Below are positions 54,048 to 63,905 of a stretch of 64,000 nt of DNA, in pieces. A program made the position numbers and the translations under genes. The notes under the pieces were generated by a model, which saw only the letters and a list, made by a program, of their open reading frames with translations, was not told where the DNA came from and made no database searches. The stretch is from Phorcysia thermohydrogeniphila (GTDB lineage Bacteria > Aquificota > Aquificia > Desulfurobacteriales > Desulfurobacteriaceae), in the NCBI RefSeq assembly GCF_004339575.1, contig NZ_SMFV01000004.1:147446-211445 (forward strand), in the 5' to 3' direction. Numbering within the stretch: the first letter of the stretch is position 1; each line of letters starts with the position of its first letter.

Positions 54048-56451
54048 AGTTAGTCTTCTTCTTAGATCTCTTCCTCTTCTTCTCCTCCGGGTAGAGGGCA
54101 AGCTCAAAGACATCTTCAACTCTGTCAACAAAGACCAGTTTAATCTTCTTCTTAACCTCTTCTGGGAGTTCCTCCATAACCTCTGCCCTGTTCTTCTCCG
54201 GCAGTATCACAGTCTTAGCTCCATACCTGAGGGCGGCAAGCACCTTCTCCTTCAACCCTCCGACTGGGAGAACCTTACCACCGAGGGTAATCTCTCCGGT
54301 CATTGCCACTTCCTTCTTAACTTTCCTGCCTGTAAGGGCAGAGAGCATAGCCGTAGCTATGGTTATTCCGGCTGAAGGTCCGTCCTTTGGAATAGCTCCG
54401 GCCGGAACGTGAACGTGAATGTCTATCTTTGAAAAGTCGTGCTTTATACCGTATCTGTCGGCATTTGCCCTTATAAATCCAAGGGCTGCCTGTGCAGACT
54501 CCTTCATAACCTCGCCAAGCCTTCCGGTCAGGGTTAGCCTACCACTACCCTTTGTAACGATAACCTCTATAAAGAGAACATCTCCACCAACCGGAGTCCA
54601 CGCAAGTCCTGTAGCAACGCCAATCTCGTCCTCCCCAAGCTCAAGCTCAGGGACAAACTTTGGAGCTCCAAGTATTTTCTCTACGAGTTTCTTCGTTACC
54701 CTGTACTTCTTCTCCTTCCCCTCGCTAATCCAGAGGGCCACCTTCCTGCAGATGGCCGCAATCTGTCTGTCAAGGTTTCTAACACCTGCCTCCCTCGTGT
54801 AGTGGCGGATGATGTGAAGGAGGGCAGGCTCTGTGAACTCTATATCATTTTCGGTAAGGGCGTGGTTCTTGAGTTGCTTTGGAACAATGTACTTTTTGGC
54901 TATCTGTAGCTTCTCGTACTCTGTGTAACCGGGAAGGCTTATAACCTCAAGCCTATCGTAGAGGGGCTCAGGGATAGTGTGGGGAGTGTTTGCCGTTGCG
55001 ATAAAGAGAACCTCAGAAAGGTCAAAGGGGTGATTTACGTAGTTGTCAACGAACTCCCTGTTCTGCTCTGGGTCTAAGACCTCTAAAAGTGCTGCAGCAG
55101 GGTCTCCCCTAAAGTCAGAGGCCATCTTGTCTATTTCATCAAGGAGAATAACGGGGTTCTTAGTACCAGCCTTCCTTAAGGCCTGAATAATCTTCCCCGG
55201 CATTGCGCCAACGTAGGTTCTCCTGTGTCCCCTTATCTCTGCCTCGTCCCTTACTCCACCGAGGGAAATCCTTACAAACTTCCTGCCGAGAGCTCTCGCA
55301 ATTGAACGGGCAAGGGAGGTCTTACCAACACCCGGAGGGCCAACAAAGCAAATGGTTGGCTGTTTTACCTCTTTAACTTTCTTCTTCCTCTTCTTTATAA
55401 GAGCTTTTACGGCTAAGTACTCAAGTATCCTGTTTTTAACTTTATCAAGGTCGTAGTGGTCTTCGTCCAAGATTTCCCTTGCTCTTTCTATATCAAGCTT
55501 GTCTCTCGTCCTCTTTGACCAAGGGAGCTCTATCATCCACTCAATCCACGTCCTAAGGACGGCAGCTTCGGCAGATTCGGGGTGCATCTTTTCAAGACGG
55601 GAGAGCTCCTTTAGGACGGACTCCTCAACCTCCTTGGGCATTTTGGCTTTCTTTATTTTCTCCCTGTACTCCTCAATCTCTTTTGTCTTTTCCTCTTCCT
55701 CTCCAAGTTCCTTCCTAATGGCCCGGAGCTGTTGACGCAGGAAGTATTCCCTCTGCTCTTTCTCCATAGACTCCCGGGCCTTGGTTCTTATGAGCTCCTG
55801 TATTTCAAGGACTTTTATGTCGTGCTCAAGCTTTTCACTTATCTTCCTTAAACGCTCTATGGGGTCAATGGTGGAAAGGAGTGCGATAGCCTCTTCTGTA
55901 GAGAGCTCAAGCTGTCCGGCAACGAGGTCTGCAAGCCTTCCCGGGTCTTCAATGGAACGGAGGATGGCAACCATATCGGGAGGTATCTGCTTTCCAAGGG
56001 CAACGACCCTCTCTATCTGGTCCTTTACAAGCTTAACGAGGGCTTCCTCTTCAAGGCTCTGGGGGACGTGTTCCGGCTCAACGATGTGCTCAAGTACGGC
56101 CCGATAGTGGTTCTCCTCAACCTTAAACTCCTTTATCTTTGCCCTTCCAAGTCCCTGAACGAGAATCTTTACCCTGCCGTCACCCATCTTCATAGCCTTC
56201 AGGATGACGGCAACAGTCCCGTAGTCGTAGAGGTCCTCCCTCTTTGGCTCTTCAACGTCCTTGTCCTTCTGTGTTGCAAGGAAAATCAGCTTGTGCTCCC
56301 TAAGGGCCTCCTCAACGGCATTAAGTGAAAAAGGCCTTCCCACAAAGAGAGGAGCTATCATCATAGGGAAGACTACAACGTCCCTTAGGGGAAGGACGGG
56401 GAGCTCCTCCGGAAACCTCGCCTCAGCTATCTGATTCATCATTTCTGCCAT
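54046..56451 (-). CDS. lon: ATP-dependent protease Lon
   Basis: Degrades misfolded and regulatory proteins. About 801 residues: N-terminal substrate domain ([13 protein letters not shown]), coiled region, AAA+ module ([11 protein letters not shown]; Walker B VILLDEID), and a protease domain with the Ser-Lys dyad in [12 protein letters not shown] and [15 protein letters not shown]. The C-terminal tail is Lys-rich (KKRKRSKKK). The ATG at 56451 with GAGGAG seven bases before it is preferred to the TTG two codons upstream. It overlaps galU by 29 bases. Confidence 0.96.
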   Translation of the reverse strand: MAEMMNQIAEARFPEELPVLPLRDVVVFPMMIAPLFVGRPFSLNAVEEALREHKLIFLATQKDKDVEEPKREDLYDYGTVAVILKAMKMGDGRVKILVQGLGRAKIKEFKVEENHYRAVLEHIVEPEHVPQSLEEEALVKLVKDQIERVVALGKQIPPDMVAILRSIEDPGRLADLVAGQLELSTEEAIALLSTIDPIERLRKISEKLEHDIKVLEIQELIRTKARESMEKEQREYFLRQQLRAIRKELGEEEEKTKEIEEYREKIKKAKMPKEVEESVLKELSRLEKMHPESAEAAVLRTWIEWMIELPWSKRTRDKLDIERAREILDEDHYDLDKVKNRILEYLAVKALIKKRKKKVKEVKQPTICFVGPPGVGKTSLARSIARALGRKFVRISLGGVRDEAEIRGHRRTYVGAMPGKIIQALRKAGTKNPVILLDEIDKMASDFRGDPAAALLEVLDPEQNREFVDNYVNHPFDLSEVLFIATANTPHTIPEPLYDRLEVISLPGYTEYEKLQIAKKYIVPKQLKNHALTENDIEFTEPALLHIIRHYTREAGVRNLDRQIAAICRKVALWISEGKEKKYRVTKKLVEKILGAPKFVPELELGEDEIGVATGLAWTPVGGDVLFIEVIVTKGSGRLTLTGRLGEVMKESAQAALGFIRANADRYGIKHDFSKIDIHVHVPAGAIPKDGPSAGITIATAMLSALTGRKVKKEVAMTGEITLGGKVLPVGGLKEKVLAALRYGAKTVILPEKNRAEVMEELPEEVKKKIKLVFVDRVEDVFELALYPEEKKRKRSKKKTN

Positions 56452-57325
56452 TTTCAAACTCCTCTTTTAGTCTCTTTTTTAAGAACCTGAGGAACGGTTC
56501 CCTCAGCTCCTTCCTTGAAAGGGCAAAATCTACAGTGGCCTCAAGGAACCCCACCTTCGTTCCTGTATCGTACCTCTTGCCTTTCATTATCTTAGCATAG
56601 ATGGCTTCCCTCAGCCCTAACTTCTGGATACCGTCTGTTAGCTGGATTTCCCCTCCTTTGCCGGGGGGGATATTTCTTAAGGCTTCAAATATACCGGGAG
56701 TAAGGATGTACCTACCTGTAATGGCAAGGTTTGAGGGAGCTTCTTCCGGCGAAGGCTTCTCTATCAGGGTATCAACCTTATAAATCCCCTCCTCTATCTC
56801 CTTCCCGGCAACTATTCCGTACTTACTTACCTCTTCTCTGGAAACTTCCTGAATTCCAAGAACGCAACAGCGATACTTATTAAAAACGTCTATAAGCTGT
56901 TTTATAGCCGGAGGGTCAGAGACCATAATATCGTCACCAAGTAAAACGGCAAAGGGCTCGTTACCAACGGCAGGCTCAGCTGTAAGGATTGCGTGTCCAA
57001 GGCCAAGGGGCTCTTTCTGTCTCACGTAGACTATATCAACAAGCTCGGAAATTTCCCGAACGAGCTTTAGGAGCTCCTCCTTTCCCTTCTCTTCAAGGGC
57101 CCTCTCAAGCTCTAAATTCCTGTCAAAGTGGTCCTCTATCGCCCTCTTGTGCCTTCCGGTAACAAAGATTATCTGCTTTATCCCAGCAGCTACAGCTTCC
57201 TCAACGATGTACTGAATCACCGGTTTATCAACTATTGGAAGCATCTCCTTAGGTTGCGCCTTCGTTGCCGGCAAGAACCTTGTCCCAAGTCCGGCAACGG
57301 GAATCACAGCCTTCCTTATTACCAT
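56423..57325 (-). CDS. galU: UTP-glucose-1-phosphate uridylyltransferase
   Basis: Makes UDP-glucose for LPS and polysaccharide. The 300 residues have [21 protein letters not shown] (UTP binding), [21 protein letters not shown] and [20 protein letters not shown] lies five bases before the ATG. It sits in a tight - strand series between the RlmI-like gene and lon. Confidence 0.95.
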   Translation of the reverse strand: MVIRKAVIPVAGLGTRFLPATKAQPKEMLPIVDKPVIQYIVEEAVAAGIKQIIFVTGRHKRAIEDHFDRNLELERALEEKGKEELLKLVREISELVDIVYVRQKEPLGLGHAILTAEPAVGNEPFAVLLGDDIMVSDPPAIKQLIDVFNKYRCCVLGIQEVSREEVSKYGIVAGKEIEEGIYKVDTLIEKPSPEEAPSNLAITGRYILTPGIFEALRNIPPGKGGEIQLTDGIQKLGLREAIYAKIMKGKRYDTGTKVGFLEATVDFALSRKELREPFLRFLKKRLKEEFENGRNDESDS

Positions 57326-58525
57326 TTAGACCTCCTGAGGAAACGTCTTAGCGAAGATGCACTTTAAGTACCTTGACTCCGGTATCTGGAGGACGAAGGG
57401 GTGGTCCTTTGCCTGATAGGTGGTGTAGAGAACCCTCAGGGGAGTCCTCGTATCGTAGGCGGCAGAGAGGAGTATCTCTTCAAGGATTGGGGGCGTTACG
57501 TGGTGGGAACAGGAACAGACAACGAGACTGCCCCCCGGCTTTAGCATCTTAATGCCCCTTAGAAAGAGCTCTTTGTATCCCCTCTTAGCCTGTTCAAGCA
57601 CCTTTTTACTCTTTGCAAAGGCCGGAGGGTCTATAACGATGGCGTCAAACTTTTCACCTGAAAGCTGCATCTCCTTTAGAACCTTAAAGGCGTCACCCTT
57701 AACCGTCTTAAACCTGTCCTCAACGCCGTTTAGCCTTGCGTTCTCTTTTGCAAGGTCAAGGGCAAGCTGGGAACTATCTACAGCGACAACCTCTCCGGCT
57801 TTACCCAGTACCAAGGCGTGAATACCAAAACCTCCAAGGTGGCAGAAGGCGTCAAGAACTCTATCTCCCTCTTTAACAAACTCCTTCGCAAAGAGGAGCT
57901 TGTTCTCCCTCTGGTCTAAGAAGTAACCGGTCTTCTGTCCACCAACTATCTGAACGTTGAACTTTATGCCGTTTTCCGTAATTACGACCCTCTCCGGAAT
58001 GTCCCCGTAGAGGGGCTGTTCTACCATCTGGAGTCCCTCAAGCTCACGGGCAGGGACGGTTGACTTCTCATAGACCCCCTTAGGCTTAACAACGTCAACG
58101 AGGGCCCTTACCACCTTCTCCTTTAGTGCCTCCATTCCAAGGGTCGTAACCTGAACCACCAAGTAACCGCTGTAGTAGTCAACTATCAGGCCGGGCAGGT
58201 AGTCGGCCTCTGAGTGAATGAGGCGAAAGGCGCTACAGTTTTCAGGAACTATCTGCTGTCTGTAGGAGTAGGCCTCCTCTACTCTCCTTCTAAAGAACTC
58301 GTAGTCTATCGGCTCGTCCTTCCTGTAGGTTAGTATCCTTATGGATATGTAGCTATCCGGGTTGATGTAACCCTTTGCCAAGAAAGCTCCCTTGTGGTCC
58401 CTTACGATGCAGAGCTCCCCCGGCTTTGGCCTCCTTGAAAAGGAGAGTATGTCGTTCCTGTAAACCCACGGATGGAAACCCCTTATCCTCTTCTCTCTTC
58501 CCTTCTTTATTGAAACCTGTAACAT
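57326..58525 (-). CDS. rlmI: RlmI-like 23S rRNA (cytosine-5) methyltransferase
   Basis: The 399 residues have an N-terminal PUA domain (KKGREKRIRGFHPWVYRNDI), a central beta domain, and a SAM methyltransferase domain with VLDAFCHLGGFGIHAL, VDSSQLALDLAKEN, VIDPPAFAKSK and CSCSHHV, as in the RlmI/YccW family, which makes m5C in 23S rRNA. The exact base is not predictable. It abuts the flavoprotein gene stop and galU with no gap. Confidence 0.88.
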   Translation of the reverse strand: MLQVSIKKGREKRIRGFHPWVYRNDILSFSRRPKPGELCIVRDHKGAFLAKGYINPDSYISIRILTYRKDEPIDYEFFRRRVEEAYSYRQQIVPENCSAFRLIHSEADYLPGLIVDYYSGYLVVQVTTLGMEALKEKVVRALVDVVKPKGVYEKSTVPARELEGLQMVEQPLYGDIPERVVITENGIKFNVQIVGGQKTGYFLDQRENKLLFAKEFVKEGDRVLDAFCHLGGFGIHALVLGKAGEVVAVDSSQLALDLAKENARLNGVEDRFKTVKGDAFKVLKEMQLSGEKFDAIVIDPPAFAKSKKVLEQAKRGYKELFLRGIKMLKPGGSLVVCSCSHHVTPPILEEILLSAAYDTRTPLRVLYTTYQAKDHPFVLQIPESRYLKCIFAKTFPQEV

Positions 58526-59644
58526 TTAGCCCCTCGCTAAGAGTTTAAGTAAGAGTTTAAAGAACTCCTTGATTCCCTGCCTGTAGGAAATCTTTCCAGA
58601 GAGAAGTTCAGCAGTGATTTGACCAACACTACCTTCCTTTTCTACAACGTAGAAATTTAGGCTTTTAAACTTAAAAAAGAGATTACCCACTACCCTCGCC
58701 CAGAAGAACTCACTTCCAAGCTCCTCGTCAACAACCCTTTTATAGAGCTCCAAAACCTTAAAGTCTCCCGTCTCAAAGGCCTTCCTAACGGCATCAGCGG
58801 CGATAACCCCACTTTTCACGGCCGAGTAAATACCTTCCCCCGTCAAGGGGTCAACCAATCCTCCGGCATCACCCAGAAAGAGAACCCTATCCCTTAAAAC
58901 GTCGTTCTTCCTCTTACCGCAGGGAATAGGGAAACCACCGGAGCTTAAGGTTTTCCCCACAACGCCGTGCTTCCTGTTAAACCGCTCAAGTTTTTCTTTA
59001 AGGTCAGGAACTTTCTTCCTAAACTCTCCAAGTCCGGCAGTAACAAAGTCACCCTTTGGGAAAATCCAGTAGTAGCCCCAGTCAAAATCGGTAAAGTCTA
59101 TAAGAATCTCCTCCCTATAAGGGGTTTCAACGTCCACCTCAAAGGTGAACCCAAAGTCCCTTTTTACTTTTAGTTGCCTTGCTATCCTGCTGTTTGCCCC
59201 ATCTGAGGCAACAACAACCCTTGCCCTGTAAGTTCCCTTTTCGGTTTTTATCCTCCATAGCTCCCCTTCCCTCTCTACCCCTAAAACAGCCTCCTTGGTG
59301 TGGACGGTAAAGTCTGAACTCTTTACGGAGGATTCAAAGAGAAAGTTGTCAAGTTCCTTTCTGTCGGTAAGGTAGGTGAGAACTTCCTCTGAAGGAAGGA
59401 TAACCTTCTTACCACCGTTACAGAGGACAAATTTATGAACCCTTACCCTAACTACCCTTTCAACTTGGGAAAAGAGGGAAGAGAGGAGGGAATAGGCCTT
59501 AGGAGTCAATCCCCCTGCACAGAGTTTCTTTCTTGGAAACTCTGCCCGGTCAAAGGCGATTACTTTTAGACCACTACCCTCTATTCCCTTTAAAAAAGCT
59601 GTACCGGCCGGCCCTAAGCCGGAAACAGCTACATCATAAACCAT
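58526..59644 (-). CDS. geranylgeranyl reductase-family flavoprotein
   Basis: The 372-residue FAD protein has DVAVSGLGPAGTAF at the N-terminus, CAGGLTPKA, ASDGANSRIAR, and the family hallmark FLGDAGGLVDPLTGEGIYSA. Members reduce isoprenoid double bonds (for example of menaquinone tails or prenyl lipids); a menaquinone-related role fits but is unproven. It starts the base after the carA stop and abuts the RlmI-like gene. Confidence 0.85.
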   Translation of the reverse strand: MVYDVAVSGLGPAGTAFLKGIEGSGLKVIAFDRAEFPRKKLCAGGLTPKAYSLLSSLFSQVERVVRVRVHKFVLCNGGKKVILPSEEVLTYLTDRKELDNFLFESSVKSSDFTVHTKEAVLGVEREGELWRIKTEKGTYRARVVVASDGANSRIARQLKVKRDFGFTFEVDVETPYREEILIDFTDFDWGYYWIFPKGDFVTAGLGEFRKKVPDLKEKLERFNRKHGVVGKTLSSGGFPIPCGKRKNDVLRDRVLFLGDAGGLVDPLTGEGIYSAVKSGVIAADAVRKAFETGDFKVLELYKRVVDEELGSEFFWARVVGNLFFKFKSLNFYVVEKEGSVGQITAELLSGKISYRQGIKEFFKLLLKLLARG

Positions 59645-60784
59645 TTACCTCCCTTTGTAATCGGAAATAAGCTTCTCAAACTCCCTAAAGAGATACCTTG
59701 AGTCGTGGGGTCCCGGGGAGCTCTCCGGGTGATACTGAACGGTGAAGATTGGCTTAGTCTTATGCTTTAACCCCTCAACCGTCTTATCGTTCAGGGAGTA
59801 GTGGGTTACCTCTAAGTCGTCCGGAATTGTCGTCTCGTCAACGGCAAAACCGTGGTTCTGTGCAGTTATCTCAACCCTGCCGGTTTTCTTATTCTTTACC
59901 GGCTGGTTAGCCCCCCTATGTCCGAATTTTAGCTTGTAGGTTGAAGCCCCCATCGCAAGGGCTGTAAGCTGATGTCCAAGGCAGATTCCAAATATCGGCT
60001 TTTTAAAGGTCGCTATGAGGTAGCGAATCGTCTCTATAGCGTAGGTAACAGCTGCAGGGTCTCCGGGACCACAGGAGAGAAAGATACCGTCGGGATTGAG
60101 CTTTAAGATATCCTCTGGAGGTGTCTTTGCAGGAACAACTATGGGCTTTATCCCTACATCAACGAGATTCCTCAGGATGTTGTACCTTACACCAAAGTCA
60201 AGAACGACAACGGAGTACCTGAGGTTCTTAGGCTTGGTGTAACCTTCCCCCGGCTTCCAAGTTCCAAGCTCCCACTCGTAAGGCTCTTTACAGGTAACCT
60301 CATCAACGAGGTTTAAACCTTCCATCTTAGGGATGGAACGTGCCTTTGATATGAGGCTGTCAACATCAAGGTCAACAGTTGAAATGACTCCCCTCATCGT
60401 TCCGACAGAGCGGAGCTTTTTCGTTAAGTCCCTCGTATCAACTTCACAAATTCCAACAACGCCGTACTCTTTCAAGTAGTCCTCAAAGGACTTTTCAGCT
60501 CTCCAGTTTGAGTAAATCTCAGAGATTTCCTTAACTACAAAGCCTTCTGCCTTTGGCCCGTCAGACTCAACGTCCTCCCTGTTTGCCCCAACGTTGCCTA
60601 TAAGGGGGCAGGTCATCGTAACAATCTGTCCCTTAAAGGAGGGGTCTGTAATTATCTCCTGATAACCCGTCATAGAGGTTGTAAAAACTACCTCCCCGTA
60701 AGCCTCACCTTCTGCACCAAAGCTATAGCCCTCGTAGTAAGAGCCGTCCTCAAGGGCAAGGATTGCAGGCTTCCTGTTTAGCAT
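59645..60784 (-). CDS. carA: carbamoyl-phosphate synthase, small (glutaminase) subunit
   Basis: Releases ammonia from glutamine for carbamoyl phosphate (arginine and pyrimidine synthesis). The 379 residues have an N-terminal domain with FTTSMTGYQEIITDPSF, and a class I glutaminase triad: Cys in FGICLGHQL, His and Glu in QYHPESSPGPHD. No carB is adjacent. First gene of a five-gene - strand series carA, flavoprotein, rlmI, galU, lon without gaps. Confidence 0.96.
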   Translation of the reverse strand: MLNRKPAILALEDGSYYEGYSFGAEGEAYGEVVFTTSMTGYQEIITDPSFKGQIVTMTCPLIGNVGANREDVESDGPKAEGFVVKEISEIYSNWRAEKSFEDYLKEYGVVGICEVDTRDLTKKLRSVGTMRGVISTVDLDVDSLISKARSIPKMEGLNLVDEVTCKEPYEWELGTWKPGEGYTKPKNLRYSVVVLDFGVRYNILRNLVDVGIKPIVVPAKTPPEDILKLNPDGIFLSCGPGDPAAVTYAIETIRYLIATFKKPIFGICLGHQLTALAMGASTYKLKFGHRGANQPVKNKKTGRVEITAQNHGFAVDETTIPDDLEVTHYSLNDKTVEGLKHKTKPIFTVQYHPESSPGPHDSRYLFREFEKLISDYKGR

Positions 60785-60931
60785 AAGCTCTACCTCAAAA
60801 GCGTTATGGAAACTAAGGGTCTCAGAATTTTATCATCTTTTTCAAAGCAGAAGGGGCTATCCCAGCTACCACTTCCTGTTAAAATTGTCTTCTAAAACTT
60901 ACATAGCAAAGCAAACCTGCAGGGGGTTCTC

Positions 60932-61757
60932 ATGAAAAGACTTCTCACCCTTCTCATCATAGCAACTGCTTTTATTGCTGGGTGTTTCTCCGGTAACGAT
61001 TCAAAACCACTCATAGCTTCTTCCCTCCCAATCTGGAAGAGCGTTGCTGAGTACATAGGTGGAAGAGACTTTAGGTACTACTCAGTCCTAAAAGGTGGAG
61101 AGTCACCCCACGGCTACGAGCCTAAACCCTCCGACATAAAGAAACTCAGCGAGGCCAACCTCGTAATCATCCACGGCTTGGGGCTTGACGACTGGGCAGT
61201 TAAGGGAATAGAGGGCGAGAAGGTCTTCAACCTTGGGGAGCTCCTAAGCAAGAAATACCCAATGGTAAAAGAGCCCGGCTTGGATGAACCCCGTCCTCAT
61301 GGAGGACGTCTACTTTGAAGTCGCCAACAAGCTCACAAACTTCTATCCAAAGAGAGAAACCTACTACACTAAGAGGGCTGAGGACTACGCTGCAATGATA
61401 GACCAGCTCCTTAGCAGAATAGAAACCTGTGTTAAGGAGGCAAAAACTAAAACTGTCGTGATTTACCATCCGGTTTGGAAGCCTTTCCTTGAAACCTTTG
61501 GGATATCAACAATTGAGATTGTGGGAGCTCCAGAAGAGCAGGTTACTCCCAAGAGGATAAAGGAAGTTGTAGAAAAGGCAAAAGCTAAGGGAGCAAAACT
61601 CGTAATAGGAGAGCCCTTCTCTGATAAAAGAGTAGTCAGAACTGTCGCAGAGGAAATAGGTGGAAAAGTGCTGATTTTAAATCCAATACCCAATAAGGAT
61701 TACGTTGTTTCTCTCTCTGAATGGGGCAAAGAAATATGCTCTGCCTTAAAAGAATGA
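60932..61757 (+). pseudogene. zinc/manganese ABC transporter substrate-binding lipoprotein, frameshifted
   Basis: Two frames together make one ZnuA/TroA-type binding protein. The first (60932-61318) has a lipoprotein signal (IATAFIAGCFSG) and the metal motif ESPHGYEPKPSD. The second, in frame to 61757, continues WMNPVLMEDVYFEVANKL, then YHPVWKPFLETFGI and IGEPFSDKRVV. The break falls near 61278-61282, where the family has DPH-x-W-[LM]-[DN]-P; here EPG then WMNP in the other frame, as if two bases were lost and the metal His of that motif with them. Either a true pseudogene, or a sequencing error. No ABC ATPase or permease is adjacent. Confidence 0.8.
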
Positions 61758-61779
61758 ACCGTTAAGTCAGGTTGCATAG

Positions 61780-62160
61780 ATGAGGAGGAAAGAAAAGGGG
61801 ACTGTTAAACTTTTACTAACGTTGTTTTTTCTAATTTTTATCGGGATGAGTGAGGGAGCTCTCTCAGAAACCGGCTGGCTAAGGTTCGTCAAAAAGAACG
61901 ATATTTACTACCGTCCCTTCGTTGACGTTATAAACCCAAAGAACAAGCTCGTTGTTTTTGTAACAGAAGACGGTCACATATACAAAGGCCGTTGCCGTAA
62001 AAAGAGAGTGGCTAAAACGTGCCGAGTAACACCGTCAAAGAGGTTTTCCGATAAGTTCGTTGAGATTAGATACATCGTCTTAGAGCTTGTTCCGGATTAC
62101 CCTCCTAAGCTGGTAAGAAGCGGGGTGGTAGAAAGGCTTAACGTAGTTAATCAACGTTGA
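61780..62160 (+). CDS. small secreted basic protein, unknown
   Basis: The 126 residues begin with a basic N-region and hydrophobic core (VKLLLTLFFLIFIGMSEGALS), a Sec signal. The mature part is short, beta-rich and very basic, with two Cys (GRCRKKRVAKTCRV) that could form a loop disulfide. It follows the frameshifted binding-protein gene by 22 bases; the ribosome site is weak. No family recognised. Confidence 0.6.
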   Translation: MRRKEKGTVKLLLTLFFLIFIGMSEGALSETGWLRFVKKNDIYYRPFVDVINPKNKLVVFVTEDGHIYKGRCRKKRVAKTCRVTPSKRFSDKFVEIRYIVLELVPDYPPKLVRSGVVERLNVVNQR

Positions 62161-62226
62161 CGGAGCTCTTTCTGGACTTTATAAATTAAGGGACAGGAGT
62201 AAAACCCGTTTTATAGGAAGGCCAGA

Positions 62227-62430
62227 ATGGGAGAGATAGTAATTAAAGTCCCCGGCGACTTCAAGGAAACGTTTGAAATAGAAAGAGATAGGGAAGCAAT
62301 AAAGAAGGTCGTAAAAAAACTTGAGGTGATGGAGGATATCGTTTTCTTACAAACACACTACTCTAAGGTGAAGAACGCTGTGAGAGTTGAAGACATTGAC
62401 GAAGAAGAACTCACCTTACAGGGTGATTAA
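62227..62430 (+). CDS. probable antitoxin of a VapBC-like pair
   Basis: The 67-residue acidic protein (EIVIKVPGDFKETFEIERDR, then helical, ending EDIDEEELTLQGD) has the size and place of a type II antitoxin. Its stop is directly adjacent to the start of the PIN-domain gene. The N-terminal strand could be the DNA-binding part. AGGAAGG lies before the ATG. It is not similar enough for me to name a VapB class. Confidence 0.65.
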   Translation: MGEIVIKVPGDFKETFEIERDREAIKKVVKKLEVMEDIVFLQTHYSKVKNAVRVEDIDEEELTLQGD

Positions 62431-62883
62431 GTGAAGTTGTTTGTTGACAGTAGTGTAATTATAGAAGCCTTAAAACAAGAGGGAAACGGAGAAGCCAAGA
62501 AGATATGGGAGACTTTATTAGCTTATCTACTGAAACCTAAAATTGAGTTTTGTGTAAATGCTATTGTCTATAGTGAATCTGTTTACAAGCTCGTTATTAA
62601 AGGGAAGAAAGAATCTTCCTTAGTGGACGATTACGTCTTCAGAATTTTTAAAGTTTTTTCGTGGATGGACATTCCTTACAAAGTAAAAGAAATTGCGGAA
62701 GGATATTTGAAACAGTATAGTTTAGCTACAAACGACGCTTTGATTTTGGCGACCTGTAAGTTTCATGGCGTCAAGTATCTAATATCGCTGGACGAAGACT
62801 TTGCCACACCGTGCAGAGGAGAGGGAATTTTTCTAATTAACTCCGCTGAGAAGCTGAGGGAGGCGTTAAATAGAGGAACTTGA
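62431..62883 (+). CDS. PIN-domain ribonuclease toxin (VapC-like)
   Basis: A 150-residue PIN-domain protein, presumably an RNase toxin that cuts tRNA or rRNA when free of antitoxin. The acidic active-site set is visible: FVDSSVI (Asp6), YSESVYK (Glu), TNDALILATC (Asp) and SLDEDF (Asp). GTG start directly after the antitoxin stop with CAGGGTGATTAA before it. After its TGA the same frame runs on for 26 more sense codons, which may be a gene remnant. Confidence 0.82.
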   Translation: MKLFVDSSVIIEALKQEGNGEAKKIWETLLAYLLKPKIEFCVNAIVYSESVYKLVIKGKKESSLVDDYVFRIFKVFSWMDIPYKVKEIAEGYLKQYSLATNDALILATCKFHGVKYLISLDEDFATPCRGEGIFLINSAEKLREALNRGT

Positions 62884-62961
62884 CAGTCCTTAATATACGA
62901 CTGCCTTGAAAAGTTTGACCCCTACATAACGCTTCACTTTGAATGGAAAAAGGTAAAGTAG
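62884..62961 (+). pseudogene. possible gene remnant in frame behind the PIN toxin
   Basis: Directly after the TGA of the toxin, the same frame encodes LIYDCLEKFDPYITLHFEW-KKVK before TAG. The composition is protein-like, unlike random intergenic sequence. It has no start codon of its own. Either a decayed C-terminal end of another small gene or a former longer toxin tail; speculative. Confidence 0.35.
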
Positions 62962-63038
62962 GCAAGGCTTAGAAGTCTTGAGCTGTCCTTTGAGTTTTGT
63001 AAAATTAATGAAGGAAACCCTATGAAGGGAACAGAGGG

Positions 63039-63614
63039 GTGAAAAGAATAACTGCAGTCTTAGTAGGAGTAGTTCTATCTATTGTTCTTAATTCTTTAAG
63101 CTTAAGCAAAAAGGCAAGAGCGGATTTTATATATCCTGTTATCGGTTTTCAAGAAAAACAATCGCAAACTAACTCTTCTAATACTACCCCCCACAAACAG
63201 AAGAAAGAATTCACACCACCAGAAAAAAACTACAACTGGATTAAGCCAGACAAACACGACAAATGGCAATGCGCTTATGAACTAACTTACGATGAAGACA
63301 CCCCAGACGGCTTTAAGCTTTATGTGGATAGAGATGGAGATAACAAACCTGACTACACTTATGAGTATTATCTAAACGGTATTAATGCATTTTACGGTGG
63401 TGCAACTTATGAATTTCGTTTAAAGACTAGTGTTGTTCCTGTTGGAGGTGGATGGAAAGATAACGGTTATAAAGCAATGAACGTATGTGGTCCAGACGCT
63501 ATAAAAGACCTTTTTTATAAGAGAGACGATCTTGTAAGAAGTCCTTACGAATATGAAATAGATGAAGTAGATTACGATTTTTACTATCCAGAAGTAACTT
63601 TTGAAAGAAGGTAA
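63039..63614 (+). CDS. secreted protein of unknown function
   Basis: The 191 residues start at GTG with AAGGGA upstream. A signal peptide (VLVGVVLSIVLNSLSLS, cut near ARA) is followed by an Asn/Thr/Gln/Lys-rich linker and a body with DEDTPDG and YVDRDGDNKPDYTY, a thrombospondin-type-3/EF-like calcium loop. Many Tyr and Asp and two Cys. Lower GC than the housekeeping genes here, which suggests a lineage-specific or acquired gene. No family recognised. Confidence 0.65.
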   Translation: MKRITAVLVGVVLSIVLNSLSLSKKARADFIYPVIGFQEKQSQTNSSNTTPHKQKKEFTPPEKNYNWIKPDKHDKWQCAYELTYDEDTPDGFKLYVDRDGDNKPDYTYEYYLNGINAFYGGATYEFRLKTSVVPVGGGWKDNGYKAMNVCGPDAIKDLFYKRDDLVRSPYEYEIDEVDYDFYYPEVTFERR

Positions 63615-63673
63615 TTTTTTGTGTTATAAAACTTCAATAGGAAGAAAATAGAATAATCAAAATTCCCAAAAAC

Positions 63674-63693
63674 AAAAAGGAAACTACCTTTTT
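63674..63693 (-). terminator. terminator of the 32-residue membrane protein gene
   Basis: On the - strand AAAAAGG, loop TAGTTT (containing the stop codon), CCTTTTT, then GTTTTTGGG. Confidence 0.6.
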
Positions 63694-63782
63694 GCAGGTT
63701 TAATATTGGCTATGTAAAACCCGAGAAGGGCTATTACCAAAAAGGTAAATACAACAATAGCGTAGGGAAAAATTTCTTTCAT
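63684..63782 (-). CDS. 32-residue single-pass membrane protein
   Basis: A short frame starting ATG (63782) right behind AGGTGAAGG and ending TAG inside its own terminator. It encodes KEIFPYAIVVFTFLVIALLG and FYIANIKPAKR: one transmembrane helix with a short N-terminus and a basic C-terminal tail. Size and shape resemble small accessory subunits of membrane complexes (CcmD, CydX or CcoQ types), but no residue pattern proves one. It lies downstream of the 5S rRNA on the same strand, 120 bases away. Confidence 0.55.
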   Translation of the reverse strand: MKEIFPYAIVVFTFLVIALLGFYIANIKPAKR

Positions 63783-63905
63783 CCTTCACCTATTATTAAC
63801 TATCCAGTTTTTTCATATTCACAATGGAAAGCTGTAGAAACTTCTCCAACAACGAGGAGTATTAAAAGATTCCACAATTTTTCAAGAGAAGAAAAAATAA
63901 AAAAG

